Counted from the first letter of the stretch, positions 1 to 6,576 are shown. The stretch is 42,483 nt of DNA from Candidatus Omnitrophota bacterium (GCA_022072175.1 JAJVIE010000007.1:1-42483); one strand, 5' to 3'. Notes: a model not told the origin generated them from the sequence alone. Numbers and translations: made by a program.

Positions 1-26
1 CCCAGAACAGCATCGAGGCGGCAGGA

Positions 27-360
27 CAGGGGCAGTAGTGGCAACGAGAATGAAAACTGGTACGGGAGTGGCGAGATATTTTATGCTTAAACTATAGGGT
101 CACTGGTGGCAAAGCATTTTATGCACAATGCTTATGACCCCGCTGCAAGTGCATGAGTCTAAAGGTAAAGGGGCAATAGGGGTCATTAGTGGCAAGGAAA
201 ATGAGTGTACAAAACGTATACATGGGGTCTTATATATGTATACATACATCGCGGGCGCGCATACGGAGCGACTTTGCAAAACTGGCTTGCTACTGACCCC
301 GATTGACCCTATTTGTGCTGATTTTGTTTGTATTACATACGTTTGCGATAGGGTCACTAT
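27..360. repeat. Left-end cluster of GGGTCA/GTGGCAA repeats
   Basis: This stretch has no convincing gene. A degenerate motif, ATAGGGTCACTRGTGGCAA, recurs at 29-44 (partial), 94-112, 176-195 and 348-360 (first half only). Inverted TGACCCC or TGACCCTAT copies lie at 135-141, 294-300 and 304-312. Local sequence around 205-255 is AT-rich. Clustered direct and inverted copies next to an AT-rich segment suggest iterons of a replication origin or sites for a phage DNA-binding protein; which of these is unknown. The repeats are seen directly, the role is inferred. Confidence 0.5.
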
Positions 361-377
361 TTTTATCGGCTGGTTGA

Positions 378-406
378 TTGACTTAAATGTCTATATTAAC
401 TATACT
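378..406 (+). promoter_or_regulatory. Sigma70-type promoter for the left early operon
   Basis: A -35 box TTGACT (378-383) and a -10 box TATACT (401-406) are separated by exactly 17 bases. This is a near-consensus host promoter 40 bases before the first gene at 446, and should drive rightward early transcription. Confidence 0.75.
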
Positions 407-445
407 GATTCAGTTATTCCGTAACCATTATTAATGGAGAAACTC

Positions 446-700
446 ATGTATCCGAAAAGACTTGATGATAGTTTTGACCTAGCCTTTGACTTTGATAAAT
501 TGTCTGCTTGGCTGGCTGGGCTTCCTGCGGGTTTGTACTATACCAAGGATTTGTTTAAAGCCTATACGGCGGCGCATGGGGTATCTGGTGGCCGGCATTG
601 GCGGTTGTTTTCTTCTCAGCTACACAAGCATGGGTTGTATGTGTCAAGGCATAACGGTTGCACCATTGCGCGAAAAGCTGATAAGGCGGCGGTGATTTAG
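446..700 (+). CDS. Small early protein, unknown function
   Basis: An 84-residue protein not recognised by family. The start at 446 is chosen because GGAG lies at a good distance; an in-frame ATG at 434 has no ribosome site. The N-terminal part is acidic, followed by a segment rich in aromatic and basic residues (YYTKDLFKAY near residue 33, HWRLFSSQLHKHGLYVSRH near 52). That pattern could be a small winged-helix or other nucleic-acid-binding fold, but this is only a guess. It is the first gene after a strong promoter, so it is likely made very early in infection. Confidence 0.65.
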   Translation: MYPKRLDDSFDLAFDFDKLSAWLAGLPAGLYYTKDLFKAYTAAHGVSGGRHWRLFSSQLHKHGLYVSRHNGCTIARKADKAAVI

Positions 701-757
701 TTAGCCATTACTAACATCGCGCATCATCGTCATTGTGACAACTTACGGCGGCACATT

Positions 758-789
758 CTGACAATAATTGTCAGTTAGTATGCACTAAC
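758..789. promoter_or_regulatory. Paired palindromes, candidate operator
   Basis: A perfect 17-base odd palindrome CTGACAATAATTGTCAG (758-774) is directly followed by GTTAGT-ATGC-ACTAAC (774-789). The second includes GTATGCACTAAC, a variant of the GTAAGCACTMAC motif found at several late-operon boundaries. It sits in the 178-base gap between two early genes, so it may control the second one. Confidence 0.5.
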
Positions 790-878
790 TAACATGTAAG
801 TCATTGATATTGCAATAGCGCAAATCTGGCACGCTACATGCTTAGTAATGGTTGTAACAAACAATATAGGGGTAGATC

Positions 879-974
879 ATGGAAATAGAGAATGCGAAAA
901 CGATTACGACGATTGAGTGTATCGAGGATGCTCTGGCCGCATCCGGGCAGGTGGCGACCTGCCACGGGTTTTGA
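879..974 (+). CDS. Short 31-residue ORF before the 47-bp repeat
   Basis: A 31-residue reading frame with GGGG upstream of its ATG. Its last eight residues, QVATCHGF, and stop are encoded by a 47-bp direct repeat, so they are identical to the end of the ORF at 2757-2933. The N-terminal part is not recognised. It may be a translated leader of the next gene, whose ribosome site lies immediately after its stop, or a deletion remnant of a longer gene. Confidence 0.4.
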   Translation: MEIENAKTITTIECIEDALAASGQVATCHGF

Positions 975-993
975 CAAGGAGGATGACGATGAA
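947..993 (+). repeat. 47-bp direct repeat, copy 1
   Basis: Identical to 2906-2952. It spans the last codons and stop of the upstream ORF, an AAGGAGG ribosome site and the start codon of the downstream gene. Confidence 0.95.
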
Positions 994-1249
994 GCTGACC
1001 ATGAACGATCATGACTGTTGTTTGCGCTGCTGCGCCGACGAGCGCGCCACAGCTGAGGAGCGTGAGTTCCTTAGCTACATGGCTTCACTCGCAGCTGCTC
1101 GCAAGCCCGTAAGCCAGGCGGAGTGGCTGCGCATGCAGGCACTGACAGGCGGCGCTCTGAGCACGGTTACGCCGATCCAAGACCGTCCAAAAGTTGAGCG
1201 TGGAGTCATCGCGCAGGGATACGATGGTGCTTGGGATTTAACTGCATAA
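989..1249 (+). CDS. Small cysteine-containing early protein
   Basis: An 86-residue protein starting at ATG 989, seven bases after AAGGAGG; an upstream in-frame ATG at 983 touches the ribosome site and is less likely. The first residues include CC and CLRCC-like cysteines (HDCCLRCCADE), which might bind a metal. The rest is helical in character with no recognised domain. The first two codons and the leader are shared with the gene at 2948 through the 47-bp repeat, though the proteins are otherwise unrelated. Confidence 0.65.
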   Translation: MKLTMNDHDCCLRCCADERATAEEREFLSYMASLAAARKPVSQAEWLRMQALTGGALSTVTPIQDRPKVERGVIAQGYDGAWDLTA

Positions 1250-1258
1250 GGGGGGGGA

Positions 1259-1321
1259 ATGTTTGCATCTCGAAAAGCTCTTAAACGGAAATTAACCAAA
1301 TCCCGCCCTTCGGGGCGGTAA
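1259..1321 (+). CDS. Possible 20-residue basic peptide
   Basis: A short frame beginning ten bases after the previous stop, preceded by a run of eight or nine G residues that could serve as a ribosome site. It encodes a very basic peptide (RKALKRKLTKSR core). The end of the frame coincides with a GC-rich hairpin CCGCCC-TTCG-GGGCGG, so the region may instead be purely structural RNA. Low confidence. Confidence 0.25.
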   Translation: MFASRKALKRKLTKSRPSGR

Positions 1322-1338
1322 CTGAAAGGAGAATGGAA

Positions 1339-1509
1339 ATGGGCAAATATGACGAATTCAGGCCGGGTATCTACGGCACATTCAGGGAAGATGGTTACAG
1401 GGATGCGATCAAAGACTTAGACCCAAGTCCGCCAGATATTGGCGTTTTAGCTGATGAATACATGGAAGGCTATAACGCAGGATTAATTACAATGTGGGAG
1501 ACACAATGA
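1339..1509 (+). CDS. Small hypothetical protein
   Basis: A 56-residue acidic protein. The start at 1339 is chosen over an in-frame ATG at 1333 because GGAG at 1328-1331 is too close to the latter. It contains a DEYMEGYNAG stretch near residue 39, common in small phage proteins but with no known function. Its stop overlaps the next start in ATGA, showing translational coupling with the ribbon-helix-helix candidate downstream. Confidence 0.6.
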   Translation: MGKYDEFRPGIYGTFREDGYRDAIKDLDPSPPDIGVLADEYMEGYNAGLITMWETQ

Positions 1510-1649
1510 AAACCTACATGATCCGCAACATACCGCTTGACCTGTACAAGCAGGTTCAGCACGCCGCAATTGATCGCGGTATCACCATCGGCGCATACAT
1601 GATCCTTGCGCTGCGGGCGTTTCTGAAAACTGACACGAAGGGGGAATGA
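1506..1649 (+). CDS. Ribbon-helix-helix-like DNA-binding protein
   Basis: A 47-residue protein whose layout matches a minimal Arc/MetJ ribbon-helix-helix repressor: a short strand (TYMIRNIPLDLYK), a helix (QVQHAAIDRG) and a second helix (ITIGAYMILALRAFL). Such proteins act as dimers that insert the strand in the DNA major groove. It overlaps the upstream stop by four bases and ends one base before the next start, so it belongs to a tight operon. It may regulate early transcription; the target is unknown. Confidence 0.6.
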   Translation: MKTYMIRNIPLDLYKQVQHAAIDRGITIGAYMILALRAFLKTDTKGE

Positions 1650-1650
1650 C

Positions 1651-2040
1651 ATGAACCGCGATACATACGAAATGCTGAACCGCCTGCAATCCATCGGGAT
1701 TGACTATAACGATGCGAATGCAATCCGCCGATGTGCTATGACCCTGCATCGCTGGAACGAACTGGAGTGTGGAACCGATTCCGGCGCAGTCGAACGTGAT
1801 GAGGACACTGGCAAAACCTACTGGGTCAACGCCATGACCGGAAAACGCTGGCCGACCCCTGACCGTGAAACCGGCGCAGTCAAACGGCTGAATGCCATTA
1901 TGGCGCGGTATCCTCGATTGTCGGCATACCTGCAAGGCGATCCTCGCGGCGCATCGGTCTACATCCTGCGGCCCGGCGACGTGCCGGAAGGGTGCGATGC
2001 TGATGCTTACTACAGCCGGGGCATTGCGGTTTTCAAATAG
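1651..2040 (+). CDS. Conserved-looking hypothetical phage protein
   Basis: A 129-residue protein with one base between it and the upstream stop and a GGGGGA ribosome site. The first half is helical (RLQSIGIDYNDANAIRRCA), then comes a segment with a TGKTYWVNAMTGKRW motif near residue 53 that resembles a small beta unit with a repeated TGK turn, and a C-terminal part rich in glycine and tyrosine. No enzyme motif is recognised. I cannot assign a function. Confidence 0.65.
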   Translation: MNRDTYEMLNRLQSIGIDYNDANAIRRCAMTLHRWNELECGTDSGAVERDEDTGKTYWVNAMTGKRWPTPDRETGAVKRLNAIMARYPRLSAYLQGDPRGASVYILRPGDVPEGCDADAYYSRGIAVFK

Positions 2041-2109
2041 CGCCTAGCCCTAATGCGTCGTGACAGGGCGCATTGTGGCAATAGTGCCGATAACGATAGG
2101 GGAAATATC

Positions 2110-2766
2110 ATGCAAGCTCAATTCTCAATACCGCAACACGCCATTAAAGCCGTAGCCTATGCTATGGCCGTCAAGGATATACGCTACTACCTGAACGGAA
2201 TGCTGATCCAGCACAATGGGCAGGAAACGCGCTTGATCGCCACGGATGGGCATCGGCTTCATGCTTGCATCGTCAAGCACAAAGATGCAGAGCTTTTGCC
2301 GGAAATCATTGAAGCCATCATGCCGGATTCGCTGGTGAAAACCATTCTCAAGGCGAAACCTGGCCGCTACGGTTCCAAGGAAATTGCCTTCACCATTGAA
2401 GGAACGCGCATTCAGGCTGATCTGTTTGACGGAACAAGCGCCAGCGCAACGGCCATTGACGGTAAGTTCCCCGACTATCACCGCGTTATCCCGACTGAGT
2501 TTTCCGGCGTGGTCGCGCAATACAACCCGGAATATCTGATCGATGCAGAACTCGGCGCACAAGCATGGCTTGAAAGCGGGAAAGCTACGCCGTGTTTCTG
2601 CCATAACGGCGACTCGGCTGGCGGTATCGCGCTTGATGGATTTGTTGCCATCGTTATGCCGCGCCGTGCCGATGCTGCGCTTAACGCGCCTGATGCAGCA
2701 TTTAAGCTTTACCCGGCCAAAGCTGAACCGCAAGCCATTGCCGAGGAGCAGCAATCATGCAAGTAA
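2110..2766 (+). CDS. Shortened DNA polymerase III beta-like sliding clamp
   Basis: A 218-residue relative of the bacterial DnaN ring that tethers polymerase to DNA. Motifs typical of DnaN domain 2 are clear: FSIPQ (5-9), RYYLNGML (25-32), ATDGHRL (44-50) and the domain 2/3 linker DGKFPDYHRVIP (117-128). Residues 135-186 match the second half of domain 3, ending in VAIVMPRR as DnaN ends in a similar VVMP tail. Domain 1 and the first half of domain 3 are missing, so it is about 1.5 domains against three in a normal clamp of about 366 residues. The start is at 2110; 19 codons further upstream have no ribosome site. It may form an alternative ring, bind the host clamp, or interfere with clamp partners. 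Confidence 0.85.
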   Translation: MQAQFSIPQHAIKAVAYAMAVKDIRYYLNGMLIQHNGQETRLIATDGHRLHACIVKHKDAELLPEIIEAIMPDSLVKTILKAKPGRYGSKEIAFTIEGTRIQADLFDGTSASATAIDGKFPDYHRVIPTEFSGVVAQYNPEYLIDAELGAQAWLESGKATPCFCHNGDSAGGIALDGFVAIVMPRRADAALNAPDAAFKLYPAKAEPQAIAEEQQSCK

Positions 2767-2933
2767 CCTACACCACGCTACACCCGCAAGCCATGCACGC
2801 AATACGAGCCGCCGCAAACTGGCGCACCTGGGGGCCGCACGCCGCTATCCAGTATTGCCGCAATCGCCGCGTGCCGCTGCGTCTGATGGTACTGGCGCGA
2901 CAGTTGCAGGTGGCGACCTGCCACGGGTTTTGA
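2757..2933 (+). CDS. Small basic hypothetical protein
   Basis: A 58-residue frame starting inside the last codons of the clamp gene (10-base overlap). It is basic and helical (AIRAAANWRTWGPHAAIQYCRNRR) and ends in QVATCHGF encoded by the 47-bp repeat, like the ORF at 879-974. Tight overlap supports expression, but no family is recognised. Confidence 0.5.
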   Translation: MQVTYTTLHPQAMHAIRAAANWRTWGPHAAIQYCRNRRVPLRLMVLARQLQVATCHGF

Positions 2934-2952
2934 CAAGGAGGATGACGATGAA
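2906..2952 (+). repeat. 47-bp direct repeat, copy 2
   Basis: Identical to 947-993; covers the 3' end of the ORF at 2757, the ribosome site and start of the gene at 2948. Confidence 0.95.
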
Positions 2953-3247
2953 AACGAAATACACTCAGGGGCCGTGGAGAGTTGTAAATTATCAAGACAA
3001 GAACGACGTTCCCCGCGTCGTTTCTGATAAGGGAGGAATAGCCGTCCTGTGCATCAATCGCTACCTCGGAGAAACCGGGCCGAGTAAGCAAGAGCAGACC
3101 AATGCCGCCTTGATCGCCTCCGCGCCTGATCTGCTGGAGGCGCTTAAGGCATTGGTGGCCGATCTCAAGCCGTACATGGGGCAGGGCCGCATGGATGACA
3201 AAATCCGCAATGCAATCGCCGCCATCGCCAAGGCAACTGGGGAATGA
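2948..3247 (+). CDS. Phage hypothetical protein with NAALIASAPDLLEAL motif
   Basis: A 99-residue protein, start at ATG 2948 after AAGGAGG. The N-terminal half is beta-like (GPWRVVNYQD, GGIAVLCINRY). It is followed by NAALIASAPDLLEALKALV, a helix signature seen in many small phage and prophage proteins of unknown function where residues such as ARLIAAAPELLEAL precede a short helical tail. The family is widespread in temperate phages. Its role is unknown; its leader is shared with the gene at 989. Confidence 0.7.
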   Translation: MKTKYTQGPWRVVNYQDKNDVPRVVSDKGGIAVLCINRYLGETGPSKQEQTNAALIASAPDLLEALKALVADLKPYMGQGRMDDKIRNAIAAIAKATGE

Positions 3248-3248
3248 C

Positions 3249-3365
3249 ATGACCACCGCCGAATCCCTGCTTATCGCCTCGATAATCGCCGCCCTCGGCC
3301 TGTTCGCCGCGCCTGATCTGGTGGCGTGGTGGCACGGGTTTCAGCCGGTTATGGTGACGCCATGA
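3249..3365 (+). CDS. Small membrane protein, 38 residues
   Basis: Starts one base after the preceding stop, and its own stop overlaps the next start (ATGA). Residues 6-24 (SLLIASIIAALGLFAAPDL) form one hydrophobic helix, followed by VAWWHGFQP. It could be a single-pass inner-membrane peptide. Too short for a family call; the overlap on both sides supports that it is translated. Confidence 0.5.
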   Translation: MTTAESLLIASIIAALGLFAAPDLVAWWHGFQPVMVTP

Positions 3366-3613
3366 ACAAAAATGCCGAATACCCATCAATGGCACTTCAA
3401 GCCGCATACAATGCGCTTATGAACGAGAATGCCGCATTGCACAAAATTACCACCGATCTGGTATATGACGTGCTGGCGGCATGTAGCTTCCGGGATAATA
3501 ATTCGCCGGCAGGATTATCCTTGACCGTGCTGTATATAAGCCCGGCATTGGACAAGGCGCGGGAACTGGTAGCAGATGCAGAGGATAAGGAAGCCGAAGC
3601 CATGCTAAAATAA
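3362..3613 (+). CDS. Small helical hypothetical protein
   Basis: An 83-residue protein beginning at ATG 3362 within an ATGA overlap. Mostly alpha-helical and acidic at the end (KARELVADAEDKEAEAM), perhaps a short coiled coil. It is the last gene before a terminator at 3661-3698, so it closes the first early operon. No function can be assigned. Confidence 0.6.
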   Translation: MNKNAEYPSMALQAAYNALMNENAALHKITTDLVYDVLAACSFRDNNSPAGLSLTVLYISPALDKARELVADAEDKEAEAMLK

Positions 3614-3660
3614 CTTTCCCCCTCGCGGCTACCTCCAGCCGCGCCGCCATCGGCGGTTAT

Positions 3661-3698
3661 GCCCGGATACCGCTACCAAGCGATCCGGGCAATTTTTT
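3661..3698 (+). terminator. Rho-independent terminator
   Basis: Stem GCCCGGAT (3661-3668) pairs perfectly with ATCCGGGC (3683-3690) and is followed by AATTTTTT. Two more hairpins (3623-3642 and 3643-3655) precede it. Confidence 0.85.
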
Positions 3699-3708
3699 AA
3701 TCCCCTCT

Positions 3709-3747
3709 TGCATGGTATGCGGCAATATGGTAATCTCCCCATACCAT
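3709..3747 (+). promoter_or_regulatory. Promoter/operator candidate with ATGGTATG inverted repeat
   Basis: Arms ATGGTATG (3712-3719) and CATACCAT (3740-3747) flank 20 bases. TTGCAT (3709-3714) and TAATCT (3731-3736), 16 bases apart, could be -35 and -10 boxes, so a dimeric regulator bound to the arms would cover the promoter of the gene at 3769. Confidence 0.45.
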
Positions 3748-3768
3748 CACAAACAAGGAACCGCTAAA

Positions 3769-4155
3769 ATGCTCCCAACGATGACCAACGAAGACCGCGC
3801 CCGTTATTTGGCAATGACCCATGAAAAGACCAAGGCGCTAATTGCCAATCTGCCGAACATGAAGACCGACTGGCTGGACGAGGAAACATGGCAGGATATG
3901 GCGCGGGACAGGGGATTGAAGCTCCCGGCGATGTACTTACTGCCGACTCCTACCGCTATTCGACGGTGGTTGCGTCGCCTTGGGATGACTAATGCAGAGT
4001 TTCGTGAATGGGGCGGCTATGCGACTTTGGAAGACTTCGCCCGCCTAAATCCCCGTTGGCCTCTCCGCGCCCTGGTCGGCATCCTGCTGGAATACGTCAC
4101 GGAACGGGACTATGCGCGGGACTTGCTGCGCGGGAAGCTGTCAGCTAAAGGCTAA
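3769..4155 (+). CDS. Hypothetical phage protein, isolated transcription unit
   Basis: A 128-residue protein beginning at ATG 3769 after an AAGGA site; the longer frame from 3712 starts inside the inverted repeat and is unlikely. It is helical with a stretch PTPTAIRRWLRRLGMTNAEF (residues 65-84) that looks like a small helix-turn-helix. This would fit a regulator, but the match is weak. It sits between a terminator and a convergent minus-strand gene, and its stop overlaps that gene's stop. Confidence 0.6.
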   Translation: MLPTMTNEDRARYLAMTHEKTKALIANLPNMKTDWLDEETWQDMARDRGLKLPAMYLLPTPTAIRRWLRRLGMTNAEFREWGGYATLEDFARLNPRWPLRALVGILLEYVTERDYARDLLRGKLSAKG

Positions 4156-4349
4156 GCAGCGTTAGCCGCTTGCAGCCCGTTCTGGTGGCTCTCAGCGGCA
4201 TTCTTGGCATCCTCGGCGCTGGTATATGTTCCGAGGACCGTGCTTCGATGCCATAGGACATACGACGAGCCGAAACTCCACTCATGGCGAACGATGCGGT
4301 AAGCCTCGCAGCGCATGACGTTATGGGCTGAGCGTTTCCATATCAGCAT
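4152..4349 (-). CDS. Small hypothetical protein downstream of the first attI-like site
   Basis: A 65-residue protein, convergent with the gene at 3769. It contains YRIVRHEWSF and TVLGTYTSAEDAKNAAESH, a pattern of short strands and a helix seen in small phage and plasmid proteins. The ribosome site is weak. It is the first phage-backbone gene past the attI-like end of the left cassette array, and its leader contains the conserved attI-adjacent block. It is probably transcribed by read-through from the cassettes. Confidence 0.5.
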   Translation of the reverse strand: MLIWKRSAHNVMRCEAYRIVRHEWSFGSSYVLWHRSTVLGTYTSAEDAKNAAESHQNGLQAANAA

Positions 4350-4376
4350 TTACTTATGCGCCCCATGCGTTTATCT

Positions 4377-4466
4377 GATTAGCGTTTCGGATTGGCTTTG
4401 ATTCTTAAAGTATATTAGCGTTTGCTGCGCCGGTTTACACGACTCAAATAGGGTGTCTACTTCTAG
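4377..4466 (+). other. attI-like site 1 and conserved flank
   Basis: The core reads TAGGGTGTCTACTTCTAG (4449-4466), then TTGGAA, so the crossover G/TT would fall after 4466. The reverse complement of the core, TAGAAGTAGACAYCCTA, occurs at the end of the other two arrays. A 51-base block (4377-4427) matches 12972-13022 with only four differences. Two direct copies of ATTAGCGTTT (4378-4387, 4414-4423) lie in it, reminiscent of the integrase-binding direct repeats of attI1. No integrase gene follows. The naming as attI is inference from position at the array edge. Confidence 0.75.
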
Positions 4467-4711
4467 TTGGAACTCTTATTGCCTATGCGCCAACGTTCTC
4501 CGCGCGAAATGCGCTTTCCGAGTTCGGCGGCCGTCATCTCGTCTGGGTTTTCGTCTCGCCACGCGACCCAATCGTTCCAGAGGGTGAAATGCTGCGTGAC
4601 ACGCCTAAACCAAAACCATCCGTCGCGCCGGGCAACACCATCCGCATCCAGTCGCCACGCGGGTATTGGAAGAATGGCAAAGACCGTGCGGTACTTGAAC
4701 ACGAGTTCCAA
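4463..4711 (-). CDS. Cassette 1 protein, unknown function
   Basis: An 82-residue protein from TTG 4711 (or 79 residues from GTG 4702; neither has a strong ribosome site). Rich in tryptophan and charged residues (RRDGWFWFRRV, LWNDWVAWRDENPDE). Its last codon AAC and stop TAG span the attI junction exactly, so the stop codon is provided by the attI-like core. It is the cassette nearest attI and so, by integron logic, probably the newest. Confidence 0.55.
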   Translation of the reverse strand: MELVFKYRTVFAILPIPAWRLDADGVARRDGWFWFRRVTQHFTLWNDWVAWRDENPDEMTAAELGKRISRGERWRIGNKSSN

Positions 4712-4774
4712 CCCTACGTTGCAGGCTCGACCTTCGCCAAAAGCGGCGAAGGCGGCCTGAACTCCACGTTAGCC
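4706..4774 (+). repeat. attC 1
   Basis: Ends TTCCAAC and GTTAGCC. Inner boxes GTTGCAGGC and GCCTGAAC pair with one extra G on the left. Central stem CCTTCGCC/GGCGAAGG. 69 bp. Confidence 0.85.
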
Positions 4775-5563
4775 GTCATAGCAGCCGCAGTCCATTTCTG
4801 GCACTCCGGCGTCCGAAAACATGCACAGTTGCGCGTCGGCCATCTTCACCACTTCGGCCCACGCGAAGCTGCGCCCAAGCCCTTTCCCGCGAAATGCTGG
4901 TGCCTGCCCTTCGCCTGCGAGCGCGCGGCGCTCAATCTCCAATGCCCTGGCCAGAAGGTCTGGGTACTCGTCGCGCAGCAAAAGAATTTCATGCTTCTTG
5001 CTGCTTGGGCAAAAGAAGCAGGCGCTCTTGCCTGGCTGCGAAAGTCCTGCTCGGGCTATTGCCGCCACGCATTCGTCGCGGCCCCAATCCCACTCAATCA
5101 ACGGATAGCGCCTTTCGCAAAGTTTGTCCTCGTACCCCTGTGCCCGCTCCATTCGGTTCGGTTCGTCGGCATCAAACCCAACAAGCCGCGTCGGCTTCTC
5201 CGCGAAGCCTTGCGCCTTTACCCACTTCTGGAACGGGTCTACTTTCCACTTCTGCGAACAAGCTCCAAACCCCATCGCCTTGCTCGGGAGCGCCCCAAGT
5301 CGCAAGCATTCGCGCTCAAGGCTCCCATCCTCAATCTGCCTTGGCTGGCTTCCGCGTATCGTCTGGATCGTCGGGAACCCGACCTTTTTGCACCACTCGC
5401 TCACTTCAAGAATATGCGCGTAGGTGTTCGGCTTTTCGCTTCCTGTGTCGCAAAAAACAATCGCATCGGGGCGTTCTCCGCGCTCGAGAAGACCAACAAG
5501 CATCGCTGCGCTGTTTGTTCCGCCTCCGTAGGAAACGACAGTAAAAGTCGGTGCTGGTGACAC
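4769..5563 (-). CDS. PAPS-reductase-like PP-loop enzyme (cassette 2)
   Basis: A 264-residue member of the phosphoadenosine phosphosulfate reductase/ATP-pyrophosphatase superfamily. The PP-loop is SYGGGTNSAA (11-20), followed by FCDTGSEKP, then CSQKWKVDP (102-110) and a CFFC motif (182-185) that may bind metal or an iron-sulfur cluster. Phage relatives are thought to be linked to sulfur transfer or DNA modification, not to sulfate assimilation; the substrate here is unknown. The start is set at GTG 5563, six bases after AAGGAG; an ATG at 5581 lies next to the attC box and has no ribosome site. The stop TAA lies inside the attC end box. Confidence 0.85.
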   Translation of the reverse strand: MSPAPTFTVVSYGGGTNSAAMLVGLLERGERPDAIVFCDTGSEKPNTYAHILEVSEWCKKVGFPTIQTIRGSQPRQIEDGSLERECLRLGALPSKAMGFGACSQKWKVDPFQKWVKAQGFAEKPTRLVGFDADEPNRMERAQGYEDKLCERRYPLIEWDWGRDECVAAIARAGLSQPGKSACFFCPSSKKHEILLLRDEYPDLLARALEIERRALAGEGQAPAFRGKGLGRSFAWAEVVKMADAQLCMFSDAGVPEMDCGCYDG

Positions 5564-5585
5564 GGCGTTCTCCTTGTCCATTGCC

Positions 5586-5642
5586 GGCTAACCCGGCAGT
5601 CCAGCGGACGCCGTGCCGGCGCCGCTGACTTTTGCGTTGGGG
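5586..5642 (+). repeat. attC 2
   Basis: Ends GGCTAAC and GTTGGGG; inner boxes GTCCAGCGG and CCGCTGAC with an extra C on the left. 57 bp. Its interior is identical to attC 10 at 9294. Confidence 0.9.
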
Positions 5643-5914
5643 GCTTCCGGCAGCGGCATCCAATGCGTCGGAATCGGGAATATAAATTCGCCGCACTCAT
5701 CCGCGTATACCCAGCTATCGTCATCGTCTTCTGCCGGGTAGCGGTAGCCAGTGCCAACGTGGTGCCCGTTGTAAAACAACACATATTTCGGTCGTTCTCC
5801 ATGACGTGACTCTGGCGCAGTCTCAATCGGCAACCACGCCCCCAACCCGCCAGTCGACGCGGACTGTCCGATGCCGCCTTCGTTTGCCGCCTGCTGTTCC
5901 TGTTCGCTCGTCAT
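5588..5914 (-). CDS. DUF551 family protein (cassette 3, second gene)
   Basis: A 108-residue protein with the DUF551 signature: WLPIETAP near residue 26 and THWMPLPEAP near residue 81, separated by strands. DUF551 proteins are common accessory proteins of enterobacterial and other phages; their function is unknown. The start ATG 5914 follows AAAGGAG and overlaps the upstream gene's stop region, so the two genes form one cassette. About 18 C-terminal residues (from 91 on) are translated from attC 2 of the neighbouring cassette. Confidence 0.8.
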   Translation of the reverse strand: MTSEQEQQAANEGGIGQSASTGGLGAWLPIETAPESRHGERPKYVLFYNGHHVGTGYRYPAEDDDDSWVYADECGEFIFPIPTHWMPLPEAPNAKVSGAGTASAGLPG

Positions 5915-5916
5915 CG

Positions 5917-6207
5917 TCACTCTCCTTTGTCCTCGGCCAGCCGGTCACTTAGCACGTTCGGCGTCAGTTGATCCGTCCTTGATATTTCTCGCGCTATCGA
6001 CAGTGGTATGAACCCGGTATCTTCCCAATCAACAACGCCGAGACCGACTTCATCTGTTTTTGGGTTCCACCACGCAACAGGAATATTTCTTGTTCGTAGT
6101 AATAGTTGCGTTCCGAATTCAATTAGAACTTGTTCTAAACCTTTGGTCAGGTTTGGTAAAAGCTCTCTTGCTAGATCAAGAATAATTCTTGAGTTGTCAT
6201 CTCTCAT
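5917..6207 (-). CDS. Hypothetical protein (cassette 3, first gene)
   Basis: A 96-residue protein starting at ATG 6207 after GGAG; a longer frame upstream runs through attC 3 and is not used. The sequence is amphipathic (SRIILDLARELLPNLTKGLEQVL), with a WWNPKTDEVGLGVVDWEDTGFIPL core that looks like a small beta sheet. No family is recognised. Its leader and the adjacent attC are close copies of those of the gene at 7847-8110. Confidence 0.65.
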   Translation of the reverse strand: MRDDNSRIILDLARELLPNLTKGLEQVLIEFGTQLLLRTRNIPVAWWNPKTDEVGLGVVDWEDTGFIPLSIAREISRTDQLTPNVLSDRLAEDKGE

Positions 6208-6232
6208 AAAGTCAGTCTCCACAGTACGGCGG

Positions 6233-6302
6233 GCCGAACCCGCCATTGCAGGGGAGCCGGTCAAGCTACGCTTGCCCGTCCCCCTGAATTTTGTCGTTAT
6301 GC
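6233..6302 (+). repeat. attC 3
   Basis: Ends GCCGAAC and GTTATGC; inner boxes ATTGCAGGGG and CCCCCTGAAT with an extra G on the left. 70 bp. Confidence 0.85.
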
Positions 6303-6557
6303 CGCACGGGTCGCGGCGATCAGGAAATCCCATGCGTGCTTTGGGTTCCCCGTTTCTGCTACACCGGCAATCGCCGCCCGGCCAAGCGCGTCGTGTGGCA
6401 ATTCCACCGGCACGACAGCAAATCCAGCACGGGCAAGCGCCGCAATCAGCTTCACCGGCCAGTCTTCGAGCGGCACGTCTTGGTTGTCCAATGCGCACGC
6501 CGCTTCGTAGATCGCTTCGCGTGGGGTTTCAATTTTTCCGTAGTACCCTTGTTCCAT
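6297..6557 (-). CDS. Duplicated 86-residue cassette protein, copy A (cassette 4)
   Basis: An 86-residue acidic, helical protein (TPREAIYEAACALDNQDVPLEDWPVKLIAALARAG and PHDALGRAAIAGVAETGNP regions). The start at 6557 follows CCGGAG; an upstream frame to 6590 enters attC 4. It is about 90% identical by eye to the protein at 8187-8447. TAA in the attC end box is its stop. Function is not recognised; two copies in one array indicate either repeated capture or duplication of the cassette. Confidence 0.75.
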   Translation of the reverse strand: MEQGYYGKIETPREAIYEAACALDNQDVPLEDWPVKLIAALARAGFAVVPVELPHDALGRAAIAGVAETGNPKHAWDFLIAATRAA

Positions 6558-6576
6558 GTCGTTCTCCGGTAGTGCG

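Noticed and set aside
100-424. Overlapping ORFs on both strands at the left end (85 and 98 residues)
   Set aside because: They run through the repeat cluster, lack ribosome sites and have shadow-like composition; the promoter at 378-406 lies inside one of them.
1286-1325. Rho-independent terminator at the CCGCCC-TTCG-GGGCGG hairpin
   Set aside because: No run of T follows it on either strand, and genes continue in the same direction.
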